The notes below the pieces were generated by a model that was not told the DNA's origin, searched no databases, and saw nothing but the letters and a program-made list of their open reading frames with translations. 64,000 nt of DNA from positions 1 to 64,000 of the forward strand of contig JAQYLI010000004.1 of the NCBI GenBank assembly GCA_028720105.1, given 5' to 3'. Below are positions 19,044 through 27,819 of this stretch, one piece after another. Positions within the stretch are counted from its first letter, which is position 1. The number at the start of each line of letters is the position of its first letter. Source of the stretch: Oscillospiraceae bacterium. Lineage in GTDB: Bacteria > Bacillota > Clostridia > Oscillospirales > Ruminococcaceae. The position numbers were made by a program, and so were the translations under genes.

Positions 19044-19280
19044 ATCTTTTCTATTGTTCTGATGTGGATATTTATTTTGTCAGGTGTTAAGCTTAATGAA
19101 CTGCTGACCGCCGCTTCCGCTTCAACTTTCGTTCCCTCGGTGATATGCGGCATATTCTGTATTATCCTCGGTATCGTCTCAATGATAATTATGAGCAGGC
19201 TTCACAAAAAACTGCTTGAGGACTGCCAAAACCGCTCAATATCAGGCGAGTTTATTGAAAGGAATGATGAAAATGCATAA
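18948..19280 (+). CDS. Short chimeric membrane protein created by tandem duplication
   Basis: N-terminus MHKAVKSLASGY matches the next ORF (MHKALKSLATGY); C-terminus VPSVICGIFCIILGIVSM...ERNDENA matches the preceding ORF. Confidence 0.7.
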   Translation: MHKAVKSLASGYILFNFYISPVAAALLPIYMMIFSIVLMWIFILSGVKLNELLTAASASTFVPSVICGIFCIILGIVSMIIMSRLHKKLLEDCQNRSISGEFIERNDENA

Positions 19281-19368
19281 GGCATTAAAGTCTCTTGCAA
19301 CGGGATATACACTTTTTCAGATGTACGTTTCTCCTGTTGTTGCCGCTTTATTTCCCGTTTATATGATA
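19065..19368 (+). repeat. Tandem duplication unit 2
   Basis: See unit 1. Confidence 0.85.
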
Positions 19369-19977
19369 TTCGGGAGCAGGGATAATATCGTCGCTCTGCT
19401 GTCATTTTGCGGATTGCTCTCCCTTTTTTTGGTGCTGATGTGGACAGGGGCTGTATTTCCCGTAACAGGCTCAACGCCTGCCATACCAAAGACAATGAAA
19501 TGGGCGGCAAACACCCGCAATATGCTCGGCGGTTCGGGGGGCTGCTATGATATGGCGTGCCTTTTTCCCACCACAAGGAAACAACTCATAATGCCTCACA
19601 TCAAGGTATGGTTTCCTTTGCTTATAATAATAGCCGCCGAAACTGCGGCGGCTGTGATATTCAATTACGGCGAAGAGTGCAGGGGAATGATATCGGCTTT
19701 CTCGTTATGCTTTGCGCTCATAGCCATAGGTGTGCCCAATGTTTATTACTACAAGCCGAAAAACCAATTCATTGCACTTGCAATGATAATTGCAGCCTGG
19801 ATCATTTTACTTGTGAGCCTGATGGTTTCGGGTGTGCTTGATACGGAGATAACCATAGCGCTCCCTGCTCCCGCAGCAATACTTCTCCCTATGGGGGCTG
19901 TGGTGGTAAACGCAATATTCTACAATGTAACAGCCCTTCGTGGAGACTTTGCGAGAAACGGTGAAAAGGTTTCTTAA
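19264..19977 (+). CDS. Membrane protein of the same ABC locus
   Basis: Multi-TM, ~237 aa; start 19264 or 19273. Confidence 0.65.
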   Translation: MMKMHKALKSLATGYTLFQMYVSPVVAALFPVYMIFGSRDNIVALLSFCGLLSLFLVLMWTGAVFPVTGSTPAIPKTMKWAANTRNMLGGSGGCYDMACLFPTTRKQLIMPHIKVWFPLLIIIAAETAAAVIFNYGEECRGMISAFSLCFALIAIGVPNVYYYKPKNQFIALAMIIAAWIILLVSLMVSGVLDTEITIALPAPAAILLPMGAVVVNAIFYNVTALRGDFARNGEKVS

Positions 19978-20159
19978 TTTGTAAGTGCGGGAATTATCTC
20001 ACAGCCATATTCCCTGCAGGAGGGGTGGGTCTTTATGTATCTTCTTGCATAGGCAAGGGAGTAGAATTTCCTTGCAAAGCCCTGATTTGATACGAAAAGC
20101 TTTTCGTTGAAAACATATCTTTCTTCGCCGTGTACGCTTATTCTGATAATGTAGTACAT
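19974..20159 (-). CDS. Small hypothetical protein (61 aa)
   Basis: Good SD-like AAAGGAAAA before ATG; no overlapping gene; coding-like composition. Confidence 0.45.
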   Translation of the reverse strand: MYYIIRISVHGEERYVFNEKLFVSNQGFARKFYSLAYARRYIKTHPSCREYGCEIIPALTN

Positions 20160-20242
20160 AAAATTTTCCTTTCCCTTTTTTTGAAAGTGGTTTCATCTTC
20201 TTTTTCATTATTGTAGCATATTTTTTTTGATTTTTACAATAC

Positions 20243-20285
20243 AAAAAGCCCAATCGTCCCGAAAAACGGTCTGATTGGGCTTTTT
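20243..20285. terminator. Intrinsic terminator (bidirectional)
   Basis: AAAAAGCCCAATC/GATTGGGCTTTTT. Confidence 0.75.
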
Positions 20286-20429
20286 GTGGTTATTTGTTCA
20301 TTTTTACATAATATTTTTTGCGTTAAGCCATCGTTAAAGAAAATGAAAAAATGTTGATTTAATCCTGCAAAACATTTATAATATTTACATAATACGGCGC
20401 AAAAATCTTTAAAGAAAGGACAAAAGCCT

Positions 20430-21191
20430 ATGATCAACATTTTCGGGTGCGATAACGAGGCAGTATTCCTTGACATAATTCAGGACACGGTTTTCAGTCA
20501 GACTGCTCTTCTGCCGAAAAAGTATGCCTTTCACCGCTTTAAAAATGCAGAAGAGCTTTTAAACTGTATGAGCGAGCGGCTTATCGTTCCTCACCTGCTG
20601 ATAATCGACGCGCATTTTGATATGTGCAGGACAAAGGAATGTACGGACAAGCTTCACGAAATGTATCCTGCCTGCAAGCTGATAATAATGTCAGCGGGGG
20701 AGGAAGATTTCTTTATGTCCTTTGAATGTGACTCCTGCGGATTTATCTCAAAGCTGAGCCTGCCATCGAAGCTCCCCGGAACTCTTGCCGCAATTCTTCC
20801 GCGAATTGACGAAAGATCAGCCGAGACCATACAGCTTACGGTCTACGGGAACGAGCGCCGCCCCGAACGGATAAATTTACGTTATTCGGAAATAATATAC
20901 CTTGAGTGCGTTATGAAAAAGGTGTATGTTACCTTTTCCGACGGCAGCTGCCGCAGGGTGAAATGCTCCGTGTGGAGAGAGATAATGCAGAAATTCTGTA
21001 TGCTCCCCTTTGCCGTTCCCCATCAGAATTACATTGTGAATATGAATTACATATCAAAAATGACTTCTACCACCCTGACCATATCGCCCATAGGAAAATG
21101 CATTTCAATAAGCAAATACAGGCTGAAAGATTTCAGGGCGCTTTATGAAATGATGCCCGAGAAAACAGCCTCAAGTCATTTCTTGCCGTAA
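20430..21191 (+). CDS. LytTR-type response regulator
   Basis: Receiver-like N-terminus (LLIIDAHFDM) and LytTR C-terminus (IIYLECVMKKVYVTFSDG...HQNYIVNMNYI). Confidence 0.8.
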   Translation: MINIFGCDNEAVFLDIIQDTVFSQTALLPKKYAFHRFKNAEELLNCMSERLIVPHLLIIDAHFDMCRTKECTDKLHEMYPACKLIIMSAGEEDFFMSFECDSCGFISKLSLPSKLPGTLAAILPRIDERSAETIQLTVYGNERRPERINLRYSEIIYLECVMKKVYVTFSDGSCRRVKCSVWREIMQKFCMLPFAVPHQNYIVNMNYISKMTSTTLTISPIGKCISISKYRLKDFRALYEMMPEKTASSHFLP

Positions 21192-21730
21192 AAGAGCCAC
21201 GCCTTGACGTCAAATTCACGTATGGTACATTCATAGGTGAGGATAATGCAGATGGGAGCGACAAGCATAAGGGCGAGAAGCCCGAAAAGTCCTCCCCAGC
21301 TGAGGAAGTCGATAGTCCTGCCCGAGGTGAAAAGGTCTACCCAGGCAAGGGACTGTATATTGCACCAGATAAAATAATTAAACACGTCGCCTATGACCCC
21401 CAGCTTTGACAGCAGCAGCACAAACCACATCACATATTGTGGCAGGGGAGCGGCAATGGCTATTTTTACCGACATCAGAGGGTCGTGAGGTACGCCGTGA
21501 TACTTGATGAGGTTTCTGTCCCTGACGGCGCAGTTATAAGCGAAATTTATGAGAAGTCCGTTGGCGATAAGGGACGAGGCAATTGCTGTGAACACCTTTA
21601 ACGCCATAAATTTTATCATAAATACAAGCATACAAAGGTTGAAGATTATACAGATAAGCTCTCCCGCAAGCCACCATACCATTCCCTTTGCGGCTCTTAT
21701 GCCGAATTTTTCACGAGTGTCGGAAACCAT
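21176..21730 (-). CDS. Hypothetical membrane protein
   Basis: 184 aa, about four hydrophobic helices. Confidence 0.65.
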   Translation of the reverse strand: MVSDTREKFGIRAAKGMVWWLAGELICIIFNLCMLVFMIKFMALKVFTAIASSLIANGLLINFAYNCAVRDRNLIKYHGVPHDPLMSVKIAIAAPLPQYVMWFVLLLSKLGVIGDVFNYFIWCNIQSLAWVDLFTSGRTIDFLSWGGLFGLLALMLVAPICIILTYECTIREFDVKAWLFYGKK

Positions 21731-21888
21731 AGAATTTAAAACTCCTTTTGAATTTGTATTCCCCTTGAATTTTATTATACAGCATTTCCTTTATCATTGC
21801 AAGCGTTTTCCTTTAATAATATACCCATACCGTTCACATAATAATTCTGTCGGGAAACTCCGGCAATTTTTTTTCAAGAGGTACTGAA

Positions 21889-22314
21889 ATGAACTACAGG
21901 CAGCTTCAGAACAGCGTTTACCAAAATGCGTCAATGGGCGTTACTGCTCTAAAAAGTATGATACCGATGGTAAGCGACAGCAATGTGAAAAATCTTCTTA
22001 TCAGGCAGTACAACGGCTACAAGGCACAGAAGGAACTGACCGCCCGTCAGATGAGGGAATGTGGCTTCACACCCTCCGAGCCGTCTCTTATGTCGCGTAT
22101 GATGACAACGGCTTCCGTTAATATGCGGCTCAGGCGCGACAGCAGCGCAGGAAATGCGGCTAAAATGGCGATAAAGGGGACAAATGCAGGGATAATCGAG
22201 CTTACCGAAAAGCTTAATCACACCTCCTGCAGTTCTCCCGAAGCCATACAGTCCGCAAAGGAATATCTGCGTAAGGAACAGAAAAACATTGAAAGCTTAA
22301 AGCCCTATCTTTGA
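21889..22314 (+). CDS. Hypothetical helical protein
   Basis: 141 aa, predominantly helical composition, SD-like AAGAGG upstream. Confidence 0.6.
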   Translation: MNYRQLQNSVYQNASMGVTALKSMIPMVSDSNVKNLLIRQYNGYKAQKELTARQMRECGFTPSEPSLMSRMMTTASVNMRLRRDSSAGNAAKMAIKGTNAGIIELTEKLNHTSCSSPEAIQSAKEYLRKEQKNIESLKPYL

Positions 22315-22340
22315 TGAGCAAAGCCATATCCTTTTTACTG

Positions 22341-22370
22341 CGGAGATCTTTTCGGGTCTCCGCTTTTTTA
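22341..22370 (+). terminator. Intrinsic terminator
   Basis: GCGGAGA/TCTCCGC stem then TTTTTT. Confidence 0.75.
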
Positions 22371-22437
22371 TGCTTGAAAAATTTCGGGAAATATGTTATA
22401 CTCGTTTGCAAAGACAGATGAAAGGAATATACGCAAT

Positions 22438-23511
22438 ATGAAGATAGACAGACTTATCGGGATACTTTCCGTTCTGCTCCGGAGAGAAAAGATAACCGCT
22501 GCAGCACTTGCGGAAAAATTTGAGGTATCGACCCGAACCGTTTACAGGGACATTGAGGCTCTTTCCAAAGCAGGCATACCCGTTGCCGCTGAGAGGGGAC
22601 TAAACGGCGGCGTTTACATAATGGACGAGTATAATACTAATCTTTAACCAACCTATAGACAAATTCGACAGCTATAACGCAGCCACTCGTCGTCAAGCTC
22701 CCTTGCAAGGCGGCAAGCCTTGCTGCGGTCGCTTTCCTAGATTGGCAGCGTTCTATCTGCCGCCTTTGTCTACAGAACGATTAAAGATTAGTATAAGATA
22801 GACAGGACGCTTTTGTCTACAGAGGATATGGGGGCAATAATCGCAGGGCTTAAAAGCCTTGACAGCGTGTGCGAAACGAAAAAATACCGTCAGCTTATGG
22901 ACAAGCTTTATGCGGACGGAGCGAAAAGCACGGGCAGCATTATAATTGACCTTTCAATGTGGGACAAGACCGCTCTTTCCCCAAAGCTGAAGCTTATAAA
23001 AGAGGCTGTGGAAAACCGTCAGCTTATCTCATTTACATATTATTCCCCCGAGCGCACCGAGGAGCGGAAAATAGAACCCTATCGGCTCATATATCAGTGG
23101 TCAAGCTGGTATGTGTGGGGGTATTGTCTCAGCCGTAAGGATATGCGGCTTTTCAAGCTGTCGCGAATGACGGGACTTGCAAATCTGCATATCCCCTTTG
23201 AAAAAAGGGATATCCCCGAATATTCCTGCGACAAGCTGCGCCACACCAAGGGGGAGATAGAGGCTGAGGTGAAATTTGACAAGTCCGTAAAGTGGCGGAT
23301 AATTGACGATTTTGGCGCTGAGCTTCCCCAATATGACGAGGAGGGCAATGTTTTTCTTAAATTCACCTGGTCGGACGTGCCCTCGTTTTTCAGATATATC
23401 CTTACCTTCGGGGACTGTGCGGAAATAATTTCTCCCGCAAAGTACCGCGAGGATTTTTCGGAGCTTCTTAAAAAAATTTCCTGTAAATATGACACACAGC
23501 TGTCAGATTAA
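22438..23511 (+). pseudogene. HTH/WYL-family transcriptional regulator interrupted by a MITE
   Basis: HTH half (22438-22634) ends ...GGVYIMDEY; WYL half resumes at ~22800 with (K)IDRTLLSTEDMGAIIAGL in the same frame; a stop lies within the insert. Confidence 0.9.
22635..22793 (+). mobile_element. 159-bp MITE-like element, copy 1
   Basis: TACTAATCTTTAA...TTAAAGATTAGTA ends; imperfect terminal inverted repeats ~48 bp; central hairpin GCAAGGC-GGCAA-GCCTTGC; possible 3-bp TAA target duplication. Confidence 0.9.
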
Positions 23512-23555
23512 GCCTGATATACTTGTATTAAAAAATACAGGAAAGAGGCGTATGT

Positions 23556-24284
23556 ATGAGCACGGATTTTTATGGGCTTACCCCCTGCGGAGGAAACTGC
23601 ACGGGCTGTGAGCATTTCTGCTCGGGGGAATGTAAGGGCTGTATCCAAAGCGGCGGAGAATGTGTTAAAATGTGGGAAAAGGGCTGTGATATCTTTAAAT
23701 GCTGTCAGAGCCACGGAGCAATTTTTTGCGGTATCTGCGGAGAATTTCCCTGCGAGGGGCTGAAAGAGACTATATGCAGATGGGACGAAAATGGCATAGA
23801 ACATCTGAAATGTCTCGGTGAGGAATATAAAAAGCAGCATAAGGACTTTGAGGAAAACATTCCCGGACTTTGGAAAAGTATCGGCAGCCATAGTGTAATG
23901 ACCCTGTCCACCTGTGCCAAAGGCAGGGTGTCCTCACGTCCTATGAGCGTTGTTGTTACAGACGGGAAGTTCTACTGTCAGACGGATATAAGCTATCTTA
24001 AATGCAGTCAGATAAGGGAAAATAACAATGTGGCTCTTTGTGTGAAAAATTTTTCTATTGAGGGGAAATGTAAAATAATGGAAGAGCCTGTGAAGTACGA
24101 TTTCTTTATGAGGGCAATGAAAAAGCATTACCTGCCTGCGGCACTAAGATATTCGTCTCTGCCCTCGGAAAGAGTGCTTGAGATAACTCCATCTCTCATT
24201 TATTTGTGGGATTATCATTCAGGCAAGCCTTATATGGAATTTTTTGAGTTCAGAAATAACACGTACAGAAAGGAATGGAAATAA
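23556..24284 (+). CDS. DUF3795-like Cys-rich domain fused to pyridoxamine 5'-phosphate oxidase-like domain
   Basis: N-terminal CGGNCTGCEHFCSGECKGC; C-terminal MTLSTCAKGRVSSRPM...DGKFYCQTD. Confidence 0.75.
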   Translation: MSTDFYGLTPCGGNCTGCEHFCSGECKGCIQSGGECVKMWEKGCDIFKCCQSHGAIFCGICGEFPCEGLKETICRWDENGIEHLKCLGEEYKKQHKDFEENIPGLWKSIGSHSVMTLSTCAKGRVSSRPMSVVVTDGKFYCQTDISYLKCSQIRENNNVALCVKNFSIEGKCKIMEEPVKYDFFMRAMKKHYLPAALRYSSLPSERVLEITPSLIYLWDYHSGKPYMEFFEFRNNTYRKEWK

Positions 24285-24922
24285 TGGAAAAGCTTGATTA
24301 CAAAAAGCAGTTCAAGGAGCTGTATATGCCCTCTGCAAAGCCTGCGTTGGTGAATGTACCCGAGATGATATTTTTTGCGGTCAGGGGCAGCGGCGACCCG
24401 AATAAGAGTGCTGATTACAAAAGTGCGCTGGAGCTTCTTTACGCTATGTCATTTACGGTGAAGATGTCAAAGATGAACGGCACTCAGCCCCAGGGATATT
24501 TTGAGTATGTTGTGCCGCCCCTTGAGGGACTGTGGTATCAGGAGGGAATAGACGGCATTGATTATTCAAGAAAAGAGGAATTTCAGTGGATATCTATGAT
24601 ACGCCAGCCCGAGTTTGTGACCGAGGAGGTCTTTGAGAATGCAAGGGCGGCGGTGCAGAAGAAAAAGCCGCACCTTGACACATCAGAGGTGCAGCTTATG
24701 AAACGGTGCGAGGGGCTTTGCGTTCAGCTTATGCATACGGGTCCATACGATGACGAGCCTGCAAGCATTGAGAAGCTTCACCGCTTTGCGGAGGAAAACG
24801 GTTATGAGGAGGATTTTTCCGAGGGGCGTTATCACCACGAGATATACCTTTCCGACCCGAGAAAATGCGCTCCGGAGCGTCTAAAAACGGTTATTCGGCA
24901 CCCTGTTAAATTAAGGGGATAA
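24284..24922 (+). CDS. GyrI-like small-molecule-binding domain protein
   Basis: MEKLDYKKQFKELYMPSAKPALVNVPEMIFFAVRGSGDPN; LMHTGPYDDEPASIEKLHRFAEENGY. Confidence 0.85.
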   Translation: MEKLDYKKQFKELYMPSAKPALVNVPEMIFFAVRGSGDPNKSADYKSALELLYAMSFTVKMSKMNGTQPQGYFEYVVPPLEGLWYQEGIDGIDYSRKEEFQWISMIRQPEFVTEEVFENARAAVQKKKPHLDTSEVQLMKRCEGLCVQLMHTGPYDDEPASIEKLHRFAEENGYEEDFSEGRYHHEIYLSDPRKCAPERLKTVIRHPVKLRG

Positions 24923-24924
24923 GG

Positions 24925-27747
24925 TTACATCATTTTAAATTCAAGCATTGCAGAGCTGCCCCCAAGCTCGAAAATGATATTATGCTCACCGGAAAGCGGT
25001 GAAATGGGAACGGTAATAGTTCTGAAATCGTCTATTCCGTCGGTGGGCGGGACGGCTATTTCGGCGATGGGCGTTCCCTTTTCGCTGTCGGCATAAACGC
25101 GCACGATTTCGGGCTTTTCCCAGGCGGAGACTTTTATTTCAATAAGGCTTGCTCCGTCTGTATCGCAGTTTTGGAAAATAAGATAAGGGGTATAGCCGTT
25201 ATTTTGGATAAAATGCTCCGAAAGCTTTTTCGACCAGAGCATTTTTACGGTGCCCTTATCATCATAGTTTATGGCTTTTACGGGCTGACGGACATTCCTT
25301 GGGGGAACGATCTCTCCCTCGATATGAAGCTTCACCGTTTCTCTGATATCCTCCGAAGAGGCGCCTGCCATAAAGGTATAGTCTCCCGTTTCAAGGCAGA
25401 ATTTATCCCTTGAAACGTCCCGGAATTGAAGCTCGGTCTTGGGTATATCAAGCTTAATATGAACGGTCTTACCCGATGGGATATGTATGCGCTTAAAGCC
25501 GCACAGCTGCTTTATGGGGCGCTTTATTCTGCTGCTCTCGGCTCTGAAATAGATCTGGACTACCTCGTCCCCGTCTGTTTCGGAGCTGTTTTTTATGTCA
25601 ATTTCGGCTGTGATGATATCGCTGCTTTCATTTGCGGCAAGTTTAAAGCCTGAGTATTCAAAGGTTGAATAGGAAAGCCCGTGACCGAATGGGTAAAGGG
25701 GTTTGCCCTTATAATAGCGGTAGGTCACATCGTTTTTTATGATGTCGTAATCGGTTATGTCGGGCAGCTCTCTTACGGAGGTATACCAGGTCATAGGCGT
25801 TCTGCCTGCGGGATTATATTCACCGAGAATGCAGGCTGAAACAGCATTTCCAAGCTCGGGACCTGCGTGGGAGGTGCAGACGATGGCAGGAAGGACTTCA
25901 TTTTCGCGGTTTACGGCATAAGGGTAGCTTGAAACTATGAGCATTACCGTGTTTTTGTTTGCGCCGTATGAAGCGGCGACAAGCTCCTGCTGGGGCTTCG
26001 GCAGGGTTATGTCGGGGCGGTCGTAGCACTCCCTTGCCACCTGCATAGGGTGGTTGCCCACGCATAGGATAACGGCGTCGGACTGCGCTGCAAGCTTTGC
26101 TATCCTGTCTGTTCCTTTTGAAATTATCTCTATTTCAAAAAGCTTTTCATCGGTCATTCCCGATCTTGGGCGGCAGACAAGCTTTCCCGTTTCATCTATG
26201 GTGACTTCATCGTGGGTGCGGGAGAAAAATGTGGCATATTCTCCGAAGTCTCTGCGGTGGATAGTTTCGGTGGTGAACCATTGGAATACCGCTTCGGTCT
26301 CGGCTTTTACATTATCCGTAAATGTGAGATATTTTTTCTCGGCGCAGGAATAGATATTCAGCACGTCAAAATCAAGGTCACGGTACTCGAATATCTCCCG
26401 TTCGCCTATGGTATCAGCGGAGCATACGGCATTTCCCTTTTCGTCAATGGTGAGATATTTTCCGTTTGCCTTTGATTTTATGGCAACCTTGTCATAGCCG
26501 TTGTCATAAAGGACTTTATCTTTACCGAGAGACCGTTCAAAGCCCTCAAGGACGGAATATTCATAGGTTGAATAGCCTGTGTACCAGTCTCTGAGATTTT
26601 CGTCTGCATTGGGACCGCATATCAGAAGCTTTTTTATGCTGTCCTTTGAAAGGGGGAGAATACCGTTGTTTTTAAGCAGGGTAACGCCCTCCTTGGCAGC
26701 TTTCAGATTTATCTCCCGTGAGCTTTCGCAGTTTATGATATCCGATGTAATGCTGTCAAAGGGGGTAGAGCCGTCAAATTCTCCGAGACGAAATCTGCCC
26801 TCAAGGGAATTTCCCACCGCTCTGTCGATGTCCTTTTCGGTGATAAGTCCATTTTTAAGAGCTGTGTATGCCGCTTCGGTCACAAGCTCCTCCACATCGG
26901 TCATTACGTCGCAGCCTGCTTTGAGACAGAGTGCCAGCGACTCGGCGTGGGAGATGCAGAATTTGTGATAGGTCACATTCTGGGAGAAATCGCCGCCGTC
27001 GGAGACCACAAAGCCCAGGCCCCATTTATCCTTTATAACGGTCTGAAGTTCGGGATTGCAGACCGCAGGGACGCCCGAAAGTTCATTGTACGCCGCCATT
27101 ATCGAGTACGCCCCGCCCTTTGTTACCGCAGGCTTGAATGCAGCATAGTAATATTCGTGCTTGAGACGAGGGTCAAGGTTTGCGGAGCAGCTGCCGCGGT
27201 GTTTTTCGTTGTTGTTGGCGCAGAAGTGCTTGAGGGTGGGTATGGTTTTCATTACCTTGGGGTCATTTCCTCGGAGACCTCTTGTATATGCGGCTGTCAT
27301 TTCGCCTGTCAGAAAGGGGTCTTCTCCGTAGGCTTCCTCAGTTCTGCCCCATCTGGGGTCGCGCTCCATATCCACCGTGGGGCCCCATATCATAAGTCCA
27401 CCCTTTCCGTCACGGTTATAGTAGGCGCGAAACTCGTTTCCTGCTATCTCACCGATCTTTTCCATAAGCTCGGTATCAAACATTGAAGCCATTCCTATGG
27501 GCTGGGGGAAAACGGTGGAGGGACGGTCGTTATCGTGGGTCACATATCCTCTGGCACATTCCGTTCCGATGAACCATTCCTTTATTCCCAGACGGTCAAC
27601 GCTTTGGTGATGGGTGGAAAGCATATGTATCTTTTCGTCAAGGGTAAGTCTTGAAAGCAGGTCGGCTACTCTTTCCTTGTATGAAAGCTTTGTGTCAAGA
27701 TAGGGGAACGGCAGGTGTTTTTCGGTCATAGTATCACTCCATGGCAT
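24925..27747 (-). CDS. Glycoside hydrolase family 3 (beta-glucosidase-like) with internal beta-trefoil/fascin-like insertion and C-terminal CBM6-like region
   Basis: GH3 blocks FVVSDGGDFSQN, KHFCANNNEKHRG; insertion KSKANGKYLTIDEKGNAVCS...; start may be 27729. Confidence 0.88.
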   Translation of the reverse strand: MPWSDTMTEKHLPFPYLDTKLSYKERVADLLSRLTLDEKIHMLSTHHQSVDRLGIKEWFIGTECARGYVTHDNDRPSTVFPQPIGMASMFDTELMEKIGEIAGNEFRAYYNRDGKGGLMIWGPTVDMERDPRWGRTEEAYGEDPFLTGEMTAAYTRGLRGNDPKVMKTIPTLKHFCANNNEKHRGSCSANLDPRLKHEYYYAAFKPAVTKGGAYSIMAAYNELSGVPAVCNPELQTVIKDKWGLGFVVSDGGDFSQNVTYHKFCISHAESLALCLKAGCDVMTDVEELVTEAAYTALKNGLITEKDIDRAVGNSLEGRFRLGEFDGSTPFDSITSDIINCESSREINLKAAKEGVTLLKNNGILPLSKDSIKKLLICGPNADENLRDWYTGYSTYEYSVLEGFERSLGKDKVLYDNGYDKVAIKSKANGKYLTIDEKGNAVCSADTIGEREIFEYRDLDFDVLNIYSCAEKKYLTFTDNVKAETEAVFQWFTTETIHRRDFGEYATFFSRTHDEVTIDETGKLVCRPRSGMTDEKLFEIEIISKGTDRIAKLAAQSDAVILCVGNHPMQVARECYDRPDITLPKPQQELVAASYGANKNTVMLIVSSYPYAVNRENEVLPAIVCTSHAGPELGNAVSACILGEYNPAGRTPMTWYTSVRELPDITDYDIIKNDVTYRYYKGKPLYPFGHGLSYSTFEYSGFKLAANESSDIITAEIDIKNSSETDGDEVVQIYFRAESSRIKRPIKQLCGFKRIHIPSGKTVHIKLDIPKTELQFRDVSRDKFCLETGDYTFMAGASSEDIRETVKLHIEGEIVPPRNVRQPVKAINYDDKGTVKMLWSKKLSEHFIQNNGYTPYLIFQNCDTDGASLIEIKVSAWEKPEIVRVYADSEKGTPIAEIAVPPTDGIDDFRTITVPISPLSGEHNIIFELGGSSAMLEFKMM

Positions 27748-27819
27748 ATTTATTTTTCTTTATTTTACGGTATATTTTTCCCTGTGTCAAGATAAGGATA
27801 TTGAATTGGTCTCAACATA

